Counted from the first letter of the stretch, positions 1 to 6,110 are shown. The stretch is 10,523 nucleotides of DNA from DASWUD01 sp036401755 (GCA_036401755.1 DASWUD010000123.1:1-10523); one strand, 5' to 3'. The notes: generated from the sequence alone by a model not told the origin. Made by a program: numbers and translations.

Positions 1-1695
1 GATCGCGGCCTTGGTGAGCAGGTCCACGGCAGTACCGTACTCCGGCTTCGCCGTGCCCTGCATGATGCCCGGGATGTCCTTGAACTGCCGGCGCACTTCC
101 AGCACCACCGACCCAGCCGCGCGCCCCACCGCTTCCATCGCCATGGCGCCGAAGAGGTAGGGAACCATGCCGCCGATGAACAGGCCGATGATCACCATGT
201 GGTTGGAGAGATCGAAGCTCAGTGCCGAGCCGTGGCCACTGAGGGCGTGGGTGTAGTCGGCGAACAGCACCAACGCGGCGAGACCAGCGGAGCCGATGGC
301 ATAGCCCTTGGTAACGGCCTTGGTGGTGTTGCCCACCGCATCGAGCGGGTCGGTGATGTTGCGGATTTCGCTGGGCAGTTCGGCCATTTCGGCAATACCG
401 CCGGCGTTGTCGGTGACCGGACCGTAGGCGTCGAGGGCGACGATGATGCCGGCCATGGAGAGCATGGCGGTGGCCGCGACGGCGATACCGTACAAGCCAC
501 CCAGCGCATAGGCACCACCGATGGCGGCGCAGACGGCGAGCACCGGTGCGGCGGTGGCCTTCATCGAAACGCCAAGACCGGCGATGACGTTGGTGCCGTG
601 GCCGGTGGTGGAGGCATCAGCAATGTGACGCACCGGACCGAACTCGGTGGCGGTGTAATACTCGGTGATCCACACCATGGCCGCCGTCAGTCCCAGACCG
701 ATCAGCGAGGCCAGGTAGAGATTCATAGACGACACCAGTTTGCCGTCAATCATCACCCCTTCACCCAGCAGCCAGGTGGTCACCGGATAGAAGGCGATCA
801 CCGCCAGCACGCCGGCAACGATCAGACCGCGATAGAGGGCGTTCATGATCTTGCCACCTTCACGCGCCTTGACGAAAAAGGTGCCGATGATGGAGGCGAT
901 GATCGAGACACCGCCGAGCACCAGCGGATAGACCACCGCGTTGGCTGAATTAGCGATCAGCAGGCCGCCCAGCACCATGGTGGCGATGATGGTCACCGCG
1001 TAGGTCTCAAACAGGTCGGCGGCCATACCGGCGCAGTCACCCACGTTGTCGCCCACGTTGTCGGCGATCACCGCCGGATTGCGCGGGTCATCTTCGGGGA
1101 TGCCGGCCTCGACCTTGCCCACCAGGTCGGCGCCGACGTCGGCACCCTTGGTGAAGATGCCGCCGCCGAGACGGGCGAAGATGGAGATGAGGGAGCTGCC
1201 GAAGGCCAGACCGATCAGTGGTGCGGTGTTGTTGGCGCCCGGGTGCAGCGTTTCCAGCAGCGCGTAGTAACCGGCCACGCCAAGCAGGCCCAGCCCCACC
1301 ACCAGCAGACCGGTGATGGCGCCGCCACGGAAGGCGACGTTGAGGGCCGCATTCAGCCCCTCACTGGCCGCCTGCGCGGTGCGTACGTTGGCTCGTACCG
1401 AGATGTTCATGCCGATGTAGCCGGCCAGCCCGGAGAGTACCGCGCCGATCAGGAAGCCGAGTGCGGTATGGCCGTTGATCAGCGCCCCGATCAATACCAG
1501 CAGGATGACCCCGGCGATGGCAATGGTGGTGTACTGACGGTTGAGATAGGCCTGCGCTCCCTCCTGCACGGCGGCGGCGATCGCCTGCATGCGCTCGTTG
1601 CCGGTCGGTTTGGCGAGTATCCACTTTACTGACACGATGCCGTAGACGAGGGCCAGCCCCGCGCACAGCAGTGATATCCACAACGCTGTATTCAT
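1..1695 (-). CDS. hppA: Membrane-bound proton-translocating pyrophosphatase, K+-independent type (partial, C-terminus off the left edge)
   Basis: This integral membrane enzyme hydrolyses cytoplasmic pyrophosphate and pumps H+, or runs in reverse to make PPi. The first 565 residues are visible without a stop; bacterial family members usually have about 660-700, so roughly the last 100 or more are missing. Seen directly: many hydrophobic helices; the substrate-binding motif DVGADLVGK at residues 186-194; the acidic stretch DNVGDNVGD (212-220) ending ADLFE at 230; and DAYGPVTDNAGG from residue 422. The motif GNTTKAVT (455-462) has Lys at 459 and Thr at 462, the pattern known for K+-independent H+-pumping members; K+-dependent and Na+-pumping members carry Ala at the Lys position. 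The start ATG at 1695 is preceded by AAAGGGGAT about five bases upstream, a strong ribosome site. The gene lies downstream of pfp in the same direction, with an intrinsic terminator between them. Confidence 0.96.
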   Translation of the reverse strand, partial: MNTALWISLLCAGLALVYGIVSVKWILAKPTGNERMQAIAAAVQEGAQAYLNRQYTTIAIAGVILLVLIGALINGHTALGFLIGAVLSGLAGYIGMNISVRANVRTAQAASEGLNAALNVAFRGGAITGLLVVGLGLLGVAGYYALLETLHPGANNTAPLIGLAFGSSLISIFARLGGGIFTKGADVGADLVGKVEAGIPEDDPRNPAVIADNVGDNVGDCAGMAADLFETYAVTIIATMVLGGLLIANSANAVVYPLVLGGVSIIASIIGTFFVKAREGGKIMNALYRGLIVAGVLAVIAFYPVTTWLLGEGVMIDGKLVSSMNLYLASLIGLGLTAAMVWITEYYTATEFGPVRHIADASTTGHGTNVIAGLGVSMKATAAPVLAVCAAIGGAYALGGLYGIAVAATAMLSMAGIIVALDAYGPVTDNAGGIAEMAELPSEIRNITDPLDAVGNTTKAVTKGYAIGSAGLAALVLFADYTHALSGHGSALSFDLSNHMVIIGLFIGGMVPYLFGAMAMEAVGRAAGSVVLEVRRQFKDIPGIMQGTAKPEYGTAVDLLTKAAI

Positions 1696-1750
1696 GTTTA
1701 TCCCCTTTGGTTGGTGGTGTGGCGGCAAGCCGCCGGTTCCTGAATTCCTG
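1696..1750 (-). promoter_or_regulatory. hppA leader with ribosome binding site and small hairpin
   Basis: On the minus strand the leader carries TTCAGGAA twice (complements of 1738-1745 and 1745-1752), a GC-rich inverted repeat GGCGG-CTTG-CCGCC, and the ribosome site CAAAGGGGAT (complement of 1700-1709) close to the ATG. The same CAAAGGGGAT and a TTTTTCAGGAA motif precede pfp. I see no convincing sigma-70 promoter here, so hppA either uses a weak or alternative promoter or depends on readthrough from pfp. Confidence 0.5.
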
Positions 1751-1779
1751 AAAAACAAAGGGGAGCTAATGCTCCCCTT
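1751..1779 (-). terminator. Intrinsic terminator after pfp
   Basis: A perfect 9-bp stem (AAGGGGAGC / GCTCCCCTT, 1758-1766 with 1771-1779) with a 4-base loop is followed on the minus strand by TGTTTTT (1757-1751). This is a classic rho-independent terminator read in the direction of pfp. It begins nine bases beyond the pfp stop and ends 55 bases before the hppA start, so it could separate the two genes or act as a partial attenuator. Confidence 0.85.
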
Positions 1780-1788
1780 GTCTATTCC

Positions 1789-3063
1789 CTATTTCTTCTT
1801 CAGCTCAAAAGCCGTCTTGAGCTTTTTGGTCACCGCCACATTCTTGAGCTGCACATACTGTGGCAGCCCGTTCTTGTAGGGCGGATAGTCTTCCCCTTTA
1901 ATCAATGGCGAGAGGTACTCGCGGCACTTCTCGGTGATGCCGAAGCCATCTTTGGTGATGAAGCTGGCGGGCATCATCTTCTCTACGTTGGCGACCTTGG
2001 CGAGCGGTGCCATGCCGACCTTCCACTTATACGGAGCAGTGGAGGCGCGCACGATGGTCGGCATCACCGAGTTGTGCCCCTTGAGGGCGTACTCGACCGC
2101 CGCCTTGCCCATCGCGTAGGCCTGGTCCACGTCGGTCTTGGAGGCGATGTGGCGCGCGGCGCGCTGCAGATAGTCGGCCACACCCCAGTGATACTTGAGA
2201 TTGAGGTCTTCGCGGATCATGTTGGCCACCACCGGTGCGACACCGCCCAGCTGGGCGTGGCCGAAGGCATCCTTGAGGCCCTGGTCGGCGAGGAACTTGC
2301 CGTCGGCGCTCTTCACGCCTTCGGAGACGACCACCGAGCAGTAGCCATACTTCTTCACCATGCCGTCGACCTTGGCCATGAACTTCTTGCGATCGAAGGT
2401 CACTTCGGGGAAGAGGATCACCACCGGCAGGTCGTTGTCCTTGTCGGAGGCGAGGCCGCCGGCGGCGGCGATCCAGCCCGCATGGCGCCCCATCACCTCC
2501 AGCACGAACACCTTGGTGGAGGTGGCGGCCATGGAGGCGACGTCGAAGGTCGCTTCGCGGGTGGAGACGGCGATGTACTTGGCCACCGAGCCGAAGCCCG
2601 GGCAGTTGTCGGTGATCGGCAGGTCGTTGTCGACCGTCTTTGGCACATGGATCGCCTGGATCGGATAACCCATCTTCTCGGCGAGCTGCGACACCTTCAG
2701 GCAGGTGTCGGCGGAGTCGCCACCGCCGTTATAGAAGAAGTAACCGATGTTGTGGGCGGCGAACACCTCGATGAGACGCTCGTACTCGGCCTTGTTCTCT
2801 TCCAGGCTCTTCAGCTTGAAGCGGCAGGAGCCAAAGGCCCCCGACGGGGTGTGGCGCAGGGCGGCGATCGCCTTGGCCGACTCCTTGGAGGTGTCGATCA
2901 GATCCTCGGTGAGAGCGCCGATGATGCCGTTGCGGCCGGCATAGACCTTGCCGATCTTGTCCTTGTGCTTGCGCGCCGTCTCGATGACGCCGCAGGCGCT
3001 GGCGTTGATGACGGCGGTAACACCGCCGGACTGTGCATAGAACGCATTGAGCTTTTTGGCCAT
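1789..3063 (-). CDS. pfp: Pyrophosphate-dependent 6-phosphofructokinase
   Basis: This cytoplasmic enzyme reversibly phosphorylates fructose 6-phosphate with PPi in place of ATP. It is 424 aa, in the range of the long bacterial PPi-PFKs and well above the roughly 320 aa of E. coli ATP-PFK. Two residues decide the phosphoryl donor. In GGGDSADT (113-120), Asp116 occupies the position that is Gly in ATP enzymes. In PKTVDNDLP (141-149), Lys142 replaces the Gly of ATP enzymes. The catalytic base is Asp in TVDND, and the substrate motifs MGRHAGW (191-197) and SEG (247-249) are present. Relatives in methanotrophs and sulfur-oxidising symbionts also act on sedoheptulose 7-phosphate and other Calvin-cycle sugars; the same breadth here is an inference. 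The start ATG has AAGGGG about 11 bases upstream. The neighbouring hppA consumes or makes the same PPi. Confidence 0.97.
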   Translation of the reverse strand: MAKKLNAFYAQSGGVTAVINASACGVIETARKHKDKIGKVYAGRNGIIGALTEDLIDTSKESAKAIAALRHTPSGAFGSCRFKLKSLEENKAEYERLIEVFAAHNIGYFFYNGGGDSADTCLKVSQLAEKMGYPIQAIHVPKTVDNDLPITDNCPGFGSVAKYIAVSTREATFDVASMAATSTKVFVLEVMGRHAGWIAAAGGLASDKDNDLPVVILFPEVTFDRKKFMAKVDGMVKKYGYCSVVVSEGVKSADGKFLADQGLKDAFGHAQLGGVAPVVANMIREDLNLKYHWGVADYLQRAARHIASKTDVDQAYAMGKAAVEYALKGHNSVMPTIVRASTAPYKWKVGMAPLAKVANVEKMMPASFITKDGFGITEKCREYLSPLIKGEDYPPYKNGLPQYVQLKNVAVTKKLKTAFELKKK

Positions 3064-3103
3064 CTTGTTGTAATCCCCTTTGCTGATGAACTTCCTGAAA
3101 AAA
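3064..3103 (-). promoter_or_regulatory. pfp leader with motifs shared with hppA
   Basis: Between the stop of the small upstream gene and the pfp ATG, the minus strand carries TTTTTCAGGAA (complement of 3092-3102) and CAAAGGGGAT (complement of 3073-3082). Both are also found in the hppA leader. The second is the Shine-Dalgarno region; the role of the first is unknown. The gap is only 40 bases, so pfp is probably co-transcribed with the 114-aa gene. Confidence 0.45.
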
Positions 3104-3448
3104 CTAGTTGTCGCCTTTGGCGGCCTGTTTCACGGCATGGTCGGCCTGCACCTGGAGCAGGGTCACCACGCACTGTGTTAAATCGGAGTACTCCTCCACA
3201 CCCGTGCCGAACTGCTGATGAACACGGTAGAAGAATTGCGGGCGATAGCTTTGCTCGCCGGTTTTGGCGATGACGAAGTTGGCGCCGAGTTCTGACCAGA
3301 AGACCGCCGGGCATGAGGTGAGCTGGGAAGAGAAGGGGTTGAGCCGCATCTCGATCTCCACCTGTTCGGGCTCCACATCCTTGCCGTAGCGCTCACGCAA
3401 GGCGGTTTTGATGATCCATAATTCGTTGTCTGTGTAGTCGGGAATCAT
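3104..3448 (-). CDS. Conserved-looking hypothetical protein, 114 aa, first gene of the pfp unit
   Basis: I do not recognise a named family. The protein is soluble, with no signal peptide or membrane segment, mixed charge, two cysteines (46 and 93) and aromatic patches around residues 50-51 and 68-74 (YRPQFFY). It opens with a short helical-looking segment (residues 7-21). Codon use and composition look like a real gene. It lies in the same direction 40 bases before pfp, so it is probably in the same transcript and may relate to PPi metabolism, but that is guilt by association. The ATG at 3448 follows no clear Shine-Dalgarno sequence; only a GAG about ten bases upstream is visible. The start is therefore moderately certain. 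Confidence 0.75.
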   Translation of the reverse strand: MIPDYTDNELWIIKTALRERYGKDVEPEQVEIEMRLNPFSSQLTSCPAVFWSELGANFVIAKTGEQSYRPQFFYRVHQQFGTGVEEYSDLTQCVVTLLQVQADHAVKQAAKGDN

Positions 3449-3537
3449 GTGTGGTGTGCTCGATCAGTTTTGTTATTGGGACTTCAACACAGTCGTCGTA
3501 TGACTCTCTGATGAAAAAATTTGAACTTTTATGTACG

Positions 3538-3545
3538 ATTATAAT
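3538..3545. promoter_or_regulatory. Palindromic ATTATAAT, possible -10 element on either strand
   Basis: The octamer is its own reverse complement, so a perfect TATAAT is present on both strands (3540-3545 plus, 3543-3538 minus). On the minus strand it would place a start site about 90 bases before the 114-aa gene. Neither strand has a good -35 element at the right distance, so a standalone promoter is uncertain. Its 3' end overlaps the first base of the -35 element proposed for adk. Confidence 0.3.
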
Positions 3546-3573
3546 TGACTTGCTAATTAAACTCGGATATTAA
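3545..3573 (+). promoter_or_regulatory. Sigma-70 promoter candidate for adk
   Basis: TTGACT (3545-3550) is separated by exactly 17 bases from TATTAA (3568-3573). The -35 matches consensus at five of six positions and the -10 at four. It lies in the AT-rich divergent region, about 110 bases before the adk start, leaving an untranslated leader of roughly 100 bases. I see no riboswitch fold that I recognise in that leader. Confidence 0.55.
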
Positions 3574-3592
3574 CACCACCAAGCTTAAACGC

Positions 3593-3646
3593 ATGAATAA
3601 AGATACGGTAATGCAATTTCTGTATGCCGGCATGAAAAAGACTTAA
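3593..3646 (+). other. Possible 17-codon micro-ORF in the adk leader
   Basis: ATG at 3593 opens a frame encoding MNKDTVMQFLYAGMKKT before TAA. It lies between the proposed adk promoter and the adk start and ends 39 bases before adk. No Shine-Dalgarno sequence precedes it. A frame of this length is easily expected by chance, so it is recorded as a candidate leader peptide only. Confidence 0.12.
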
Positions 3647-3685
3647 CAACCAAAAACGTTGTAGCTAGTTGGGAGTGACAGGCTG

Positions 3686-4783
3686 ATGAGAATAGTACTT
3701 CTTGGTGCACCGGGTTCCGGGAAGGGAACCCAAGCAAAGCTTCTGGTAGACAAGTTAAAGATTCCTCAAATATCCACCGGTGATCTCCTCCGCGCAGCAG
3801 TCAGCGCCAACACCCCCCTCGGCCAACAGGCCAAAGCGGCGATGGATGCCGGTCAGCTGGTTAGCGACGAGATCGTTCTTGGCATCATCAAAGAGCGTCT
3901 GGCCGAGCGCGACGCCAAGAGTGGCTTCATCCTCGACGGCTTCCCGCGCAACATCCCCCAGGCCGAAGCCCTGGACACCATGTTGCAGGGGATGGGCATG
4001 CCCATCGACGCCGCGCTGCTTATCGATGTCGACTTCGATATCCTGCTGCAGCGCCTCACCGGCCGTCGTACCTGCGAGTCCTGCGGCCAGATGTACAACA
4101 TCTACACCTCACCCCCCCGCCTGGAAGATCGCTGCGACAAGTGCGGTGGCAACCTCAAGCATCGTGCCGATGACAATGAAGAGACCATCAGCAACCGCCT
4201 GCGCGTCTATGAAGCGCAGACCGCGCCGCTGGTCGAATACTTCCGCCGCCAGGGTAAGGTGCACGCCATCAACGGCATCGGCGAGATCGGCGATATCTTC
4301 AAGGCGATCAATGAAGTTCTTGACCAAGTAGTATCGAAAAAAGCCAAGGTGGCGGCCAAGCCGGCCCAACCTGCGGCTGAACAGGCTTTACCCGTAGAGA
4401 AAACGGTGAAGAAGGAAGCTGCCAAGAAGGTGGCGACCAAAAAGGTAGCTGCGACCGGCGCAGCGATTCAAGCGGAAGGTGCGGAGAAAAAAGAGATGGC
4501 AGAGGAAAACCCGACCCAAGAAGCGGCGGCCCCGGTTAAACAGGTGGCTGCCAAGAAGAAGGCGGCCAAGAAAAAGGCTGCTGCTCCCAAGAAAAAGGCA
4601 GCCGCCAAGAAGGCAGTAGCCAAGAAGAAGGCTGCTCCCAAGAAGAAGGCAGCCGCCAAGAAAAAGGCTGCTCCCAAGAAGAAGGCCGCTGCCAAGAAGG
4701 CGGTAGCCAAGAAGAAGGCTGCTCCCAAGAAGAAGGCAGTAGCCAAGAAGAAGACCGCCGCTAAGAAACGTGCGAAGAAGTAG
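3686..4783 (+). CDS. adk: Adenylate kinase fused to a histone H1/AlgP-like lysine-alanine-rich C-terminal tail
   Basis: Residues 1-216 are a complete long-form adenylate kinase, which interconverts ATP plus AMP with two ADP in the cytoplasm. Visible are the P-loop GAPGSGKGT (7-15), the AMP-site STGDLLR (30-36), DGFPR (84-88), and a LID with four cysteines (C130, C133, C150, C153) of the zinc-binding type, followed by DDNEET (162-167) and RLRVYEAQT (171-179). Typical adenylate kinases stop near residue 215. Here the frame continues for about 150 residues: a mixed-charge linker (217-280), then 85 residues (281-365) with 39 Lys, 1 Arg and no acidic residue, arranged as Pro-Lys-Lys-Lys-Ala repeats like histone H1 or AlgP. 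Such tails bind DNA or RNA in known proteins; that role here is inferred. GGGAG lies 10 bases before the ATG. A strong terminator follows. The gene is divergent from the pfp/hppA block. Confidence 0.95.
   Translation: MRIVLLGAPGSGKGTQAKLLVDKLKIPQISTGDLLRAAVSANTPLGQQAKAAMDAGQLVSDEIVLGIIKERLAERDAKSGFILDGFPRNIPQAEALDTMLQGMGMPIDAALLIDVDFDILLQRLTGRRTCESCGQMYNIYTSPPRLEDRCDKCGGNLKHRADDNEETISNRLRVYEAQTAPLVEYFRRQGKVHAINGIGEIGDIFKAINEVLDQVVSKKAKVAAKPAQPAAEQALPVEKTVKKEAAKKVATKKVAATGAAIQAEGAEKKEMAEENPTQEAAAPVKQVAAKKKAAKKKAAAPKKKAAAKKAVAKKKAAPKKKAAAKKKAAPKKKAAAKKAVAKKKAAPKKKAVAKKKTAAKKRAKK
4483..4498 (+). promoter_or_regulatory. Possible internal ribosome site and start inside adk
   Basis: GGAG at 4483-4486 is followed after nine bases by an in-frame ATG at 4496 (adk residue 271). 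Initiation here would give a free 95-aa protein beginning MAEENPTQEA and containing the whole Lys-Ala-Pro repeat. Spacing and motif are as good as those of real genes in this window, but purine-rich lysine codons also generate such motifs by chance. Confidence 0.35.
4586..4723 (+). repeat. Imperfect in-frame repeat encoding the basic tail of adk
   Basis: A 51-base unit at 4586-4636, encoding a 17-residue block that starts PKKKAAAKKAVAKKK, recurs at 4673-4723 with an identical amino-acid sequence. The two copies differ at four positions, all third codon bases. A shorter 12-residue variant (P318-A329) lies between them. The pattern points to duplication followed by selection on the protein. Confidence 0.85.
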
Positions 4784-4811
4784 GTCTTCGGTCTAACTCT
4801 TCTGACGGCCT

Positions 4812-4848
4812 AAACGGCCATCCCTTTACGGGGATGGCCGTTTTTCTT
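4812..4848 (+). terminator. Intrinsic terminator of adk
   Basis: A perfect 13-bp stem (4812-4824 with 4831-4843) around the loop TTTACG runs into a T-rich tract (TTTTTCTTT from 4841). It begins 28 bases after the adk stop. The complementary strand has only a short T run after the same hairpin, so it acts mainly on the plus strand but may also slow transcripts arriving from the convergent cls gene. Confidence 0.92.
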
Positions 4849-4929
4849 TGTGGCATGATTTTTTGTGCATGTGAGGCCTGACGCCAGGCATCTACTGCAA
4901 GTCGGCTCCTCAGCCAGTTGGAGGTGCGC

Positions 4930-6078
4930 TTAACCCTTGAAGCGATCGCTGAAGTGGCCAAACCGTTCCAGCCACAACTCTATCTTTCCCCAAAACCACT
5001 CACGCAGCAGGTGGGGCCAGGTACGCCGCTGCCATTCCTGGGGCAGGATCTCCTTGCTCTGCAGGAAATCAGCAAGAAACAGCTCTTCGATCTGCCGAGA
5101 GAAGTTCTCATCATCGATCTCCTGATTCGCTTCCAGGTTCCACCGCAGGTTCCAGCGATCGATGTTGCTGGAGCCGGTGGAGACCCAACCGTCGCAGAGG
5201 ATGATCTTGGCGTGCAGGAAGCGAGGCTGATATTCGTAGATGCGTATACCGTGGTTGAGCAGATAGTTGTAGTAGCGTCGGCTGGCATGGCGTACAGCTG
5301 GGTGATCGGTGTGTTCGCCTGGGAGCAGCAGGCGCACGTCGGCCCCGTTCACCACCGCATGGCGCAGGGCGCGGCGCAATTTGAATGAGGGAATGAAATA
5401 GGCGGTGGAGATCCAGATGCGCTGTTCGGCCGTCCGAATGCGCTTGAGCAGTGAACGCTTGATCTCCATACGGCTGGGGGAGTTGAGGGTAACGCGCCCC
5501 GGCGTACCACCCGGTTGGGGATGGGGATGGGGTGCCGGCAATGCCACCACCGGACTCGCCCAGTTATTCCAGTTCTGCTCGAATACCTCTTGCCAGTCAG
5601 CCACACAGGGACCGCTGATACGCACCATGGTTTCGTGCCAGGGGGGTGATTGCTCGGGTAACGTTGCGAACTGGTCGGTAATCCCAGCACCGCCAATGAA
5701 GGCGATCGTGCCGTCGGCGAGCAGCAGTTTGCGGTGATCGCGGAACAGGTTGCGGCGCAGCTGGCCATAATGAAGCGGGTTGTAGAAGCTGAGCTGCACC
5801 CCGCTCTCCACTAGACGCTGGCGGTCGTGACGCACCAGCTTCATGGCACCGAAGTCGTCCAGCAGCAGATAAACTTGTACACCGCGCGTCCGCGCCTCCA
5901 ACAGCGCCGCGATGAAACGCTCGGCAATGACGCCGGACTCGAAGAGATAGAACTCCAGCAGTACATGGCTGCTGGCCTTGCGGATGGCATCGAGCATTGC
6001 CGGGAAAAAGTGCTCTCCATCCACCAGCAGCTGGTAGCGGTTACCGTCGCGCCAGGGAAAACGGTGGTGGCTGTTCAT
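4930..6078 (-). CDS. clsB: ClsB-like cardiolipin synthase / phospholipase D-family protein
   Basis: This phospholipase D superfamily protein of 382 aa has two HKD catalytic motifs: HRKLLLAD (His115, Lys117, Asp122) and HAKIILCD (His289, Lys291, Asp296), each followed by a Gly/Ser-rich turn (IGG; TGSSNID). Family members join two phosphatidylglycerols, or PG and PE, to make cardiolipin at the inner membrane. There is no N-terminal transmembrane hairpin, which places it with the shorter ClsB/ClsC-like proteins (E. coli ClsB about 413 aa) and not with ClsA. A Pro/His-rich linker (residues 181-191) separates the two halves, and the C-terminal 30 residues are rich in Trp and basic residues. The ATG at 6078 is the first possible start because an in-frame TGA lies six codons upstream; its ribosome site is weak. 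Substrate preference cannot be told from sequence. It converges on adk. Confidence 0.88.
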   Translation of the reverse strand: MNSHHRFPWRDGNRYQLLVDGEHFFPAMLDAIRKASSHVLLEFYLFESGVIAERFIAALLEARTRGVQVYLLLDDFGAMKLVRHDRQRLVESGVQLSFYNPLHYGQLRRNLFRDHRKLLLADGTIAFIGGAGITDQFATLPEQSPPWHETMVRISGPCVADWQEVFEQNWNNWASPVVALPAPHPHPQPGGTPGRVTLNSPSRMEIKRSLLKRIRTAEQRIWISTAYFIPSFKLRRALRHAVVNGADVRLLLPGEHTDHPAVRHASRRYYNYLLNHGIRIYEYQPRFLHAKIILCDGWVSTGSSNIDRWNLRWNLEANQEIDDENFSRQIEELFLADFLQSKEILPQEWQRRTWPHLLREWFWGKIELWLERFGHFSDRFKG

Positions 6079-6092
6079 TCCGGGAAAACCAT

Positions 6093-6110
6093 CTCATCAC
6101 ACTCATCACA
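6093..6110 (-). repeat. Tandem 9-base repeat just upstream of cls
   Basis: CTCATCACA occurs twice head to tail (6093-6101, 6102-6110); on the cls strand it reads TGTGATGAG twice, ending 14 bases before the start codon. It supplies purine-rich GATGAG in place of a standard Shine-Dalgarno sequence and also the in-frame TGA codon that fixes the start. No known operator is recognised. Confidence 0.6.

Noticed and set aside
199..948. 249-codon plus-strand frame opposite hppA
   Set aside because: It is a Gly/Asp/His-rich shadow of the membrane pyrophosphatase, which carries all expected motifs on the minus strand.
2074..3273. 399-codon open frame on the plus strand opposite pfp
   Set aside because: The minus strand encodes an unmistakable PFK with every motif. 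The antisense frame is His/Val/Gly-rich, has no family features, and is the usual result of high-GC codon bias.
4468..4746. Antisense frame that looks like a hydrophobic membrane protein (repeated Ala-Phe-Phe-Leu)
   Set aside because: It is the reverse complement of Lys/Ala codons in the adk tail (AAG gives CTT, GCC gives GGC), so hydrophobicity is automatic. There is no independent support.
4553..4780. Lysine-rich tail of adk as a sequencing or assembly artefact
   Set aside because: The repeat copies differ at synonymous sites, the frame stays open, and a normal stop and strong terminator follow, so a real coding extension is the better explanation.
4876..4889. Small hairpin GCCTG-ACGC-CAGGC downstream of cls
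   Set aside because: The 5-bp stem has no T tract on either strand; too weak to call a terminator.
5517..5532. GGGGATGGGGATGGGG, possible G-quadruplex
   Set aside because: Only three G runs are close together, and they are explained by Pro/His codons of the linker in cls on the other strand.
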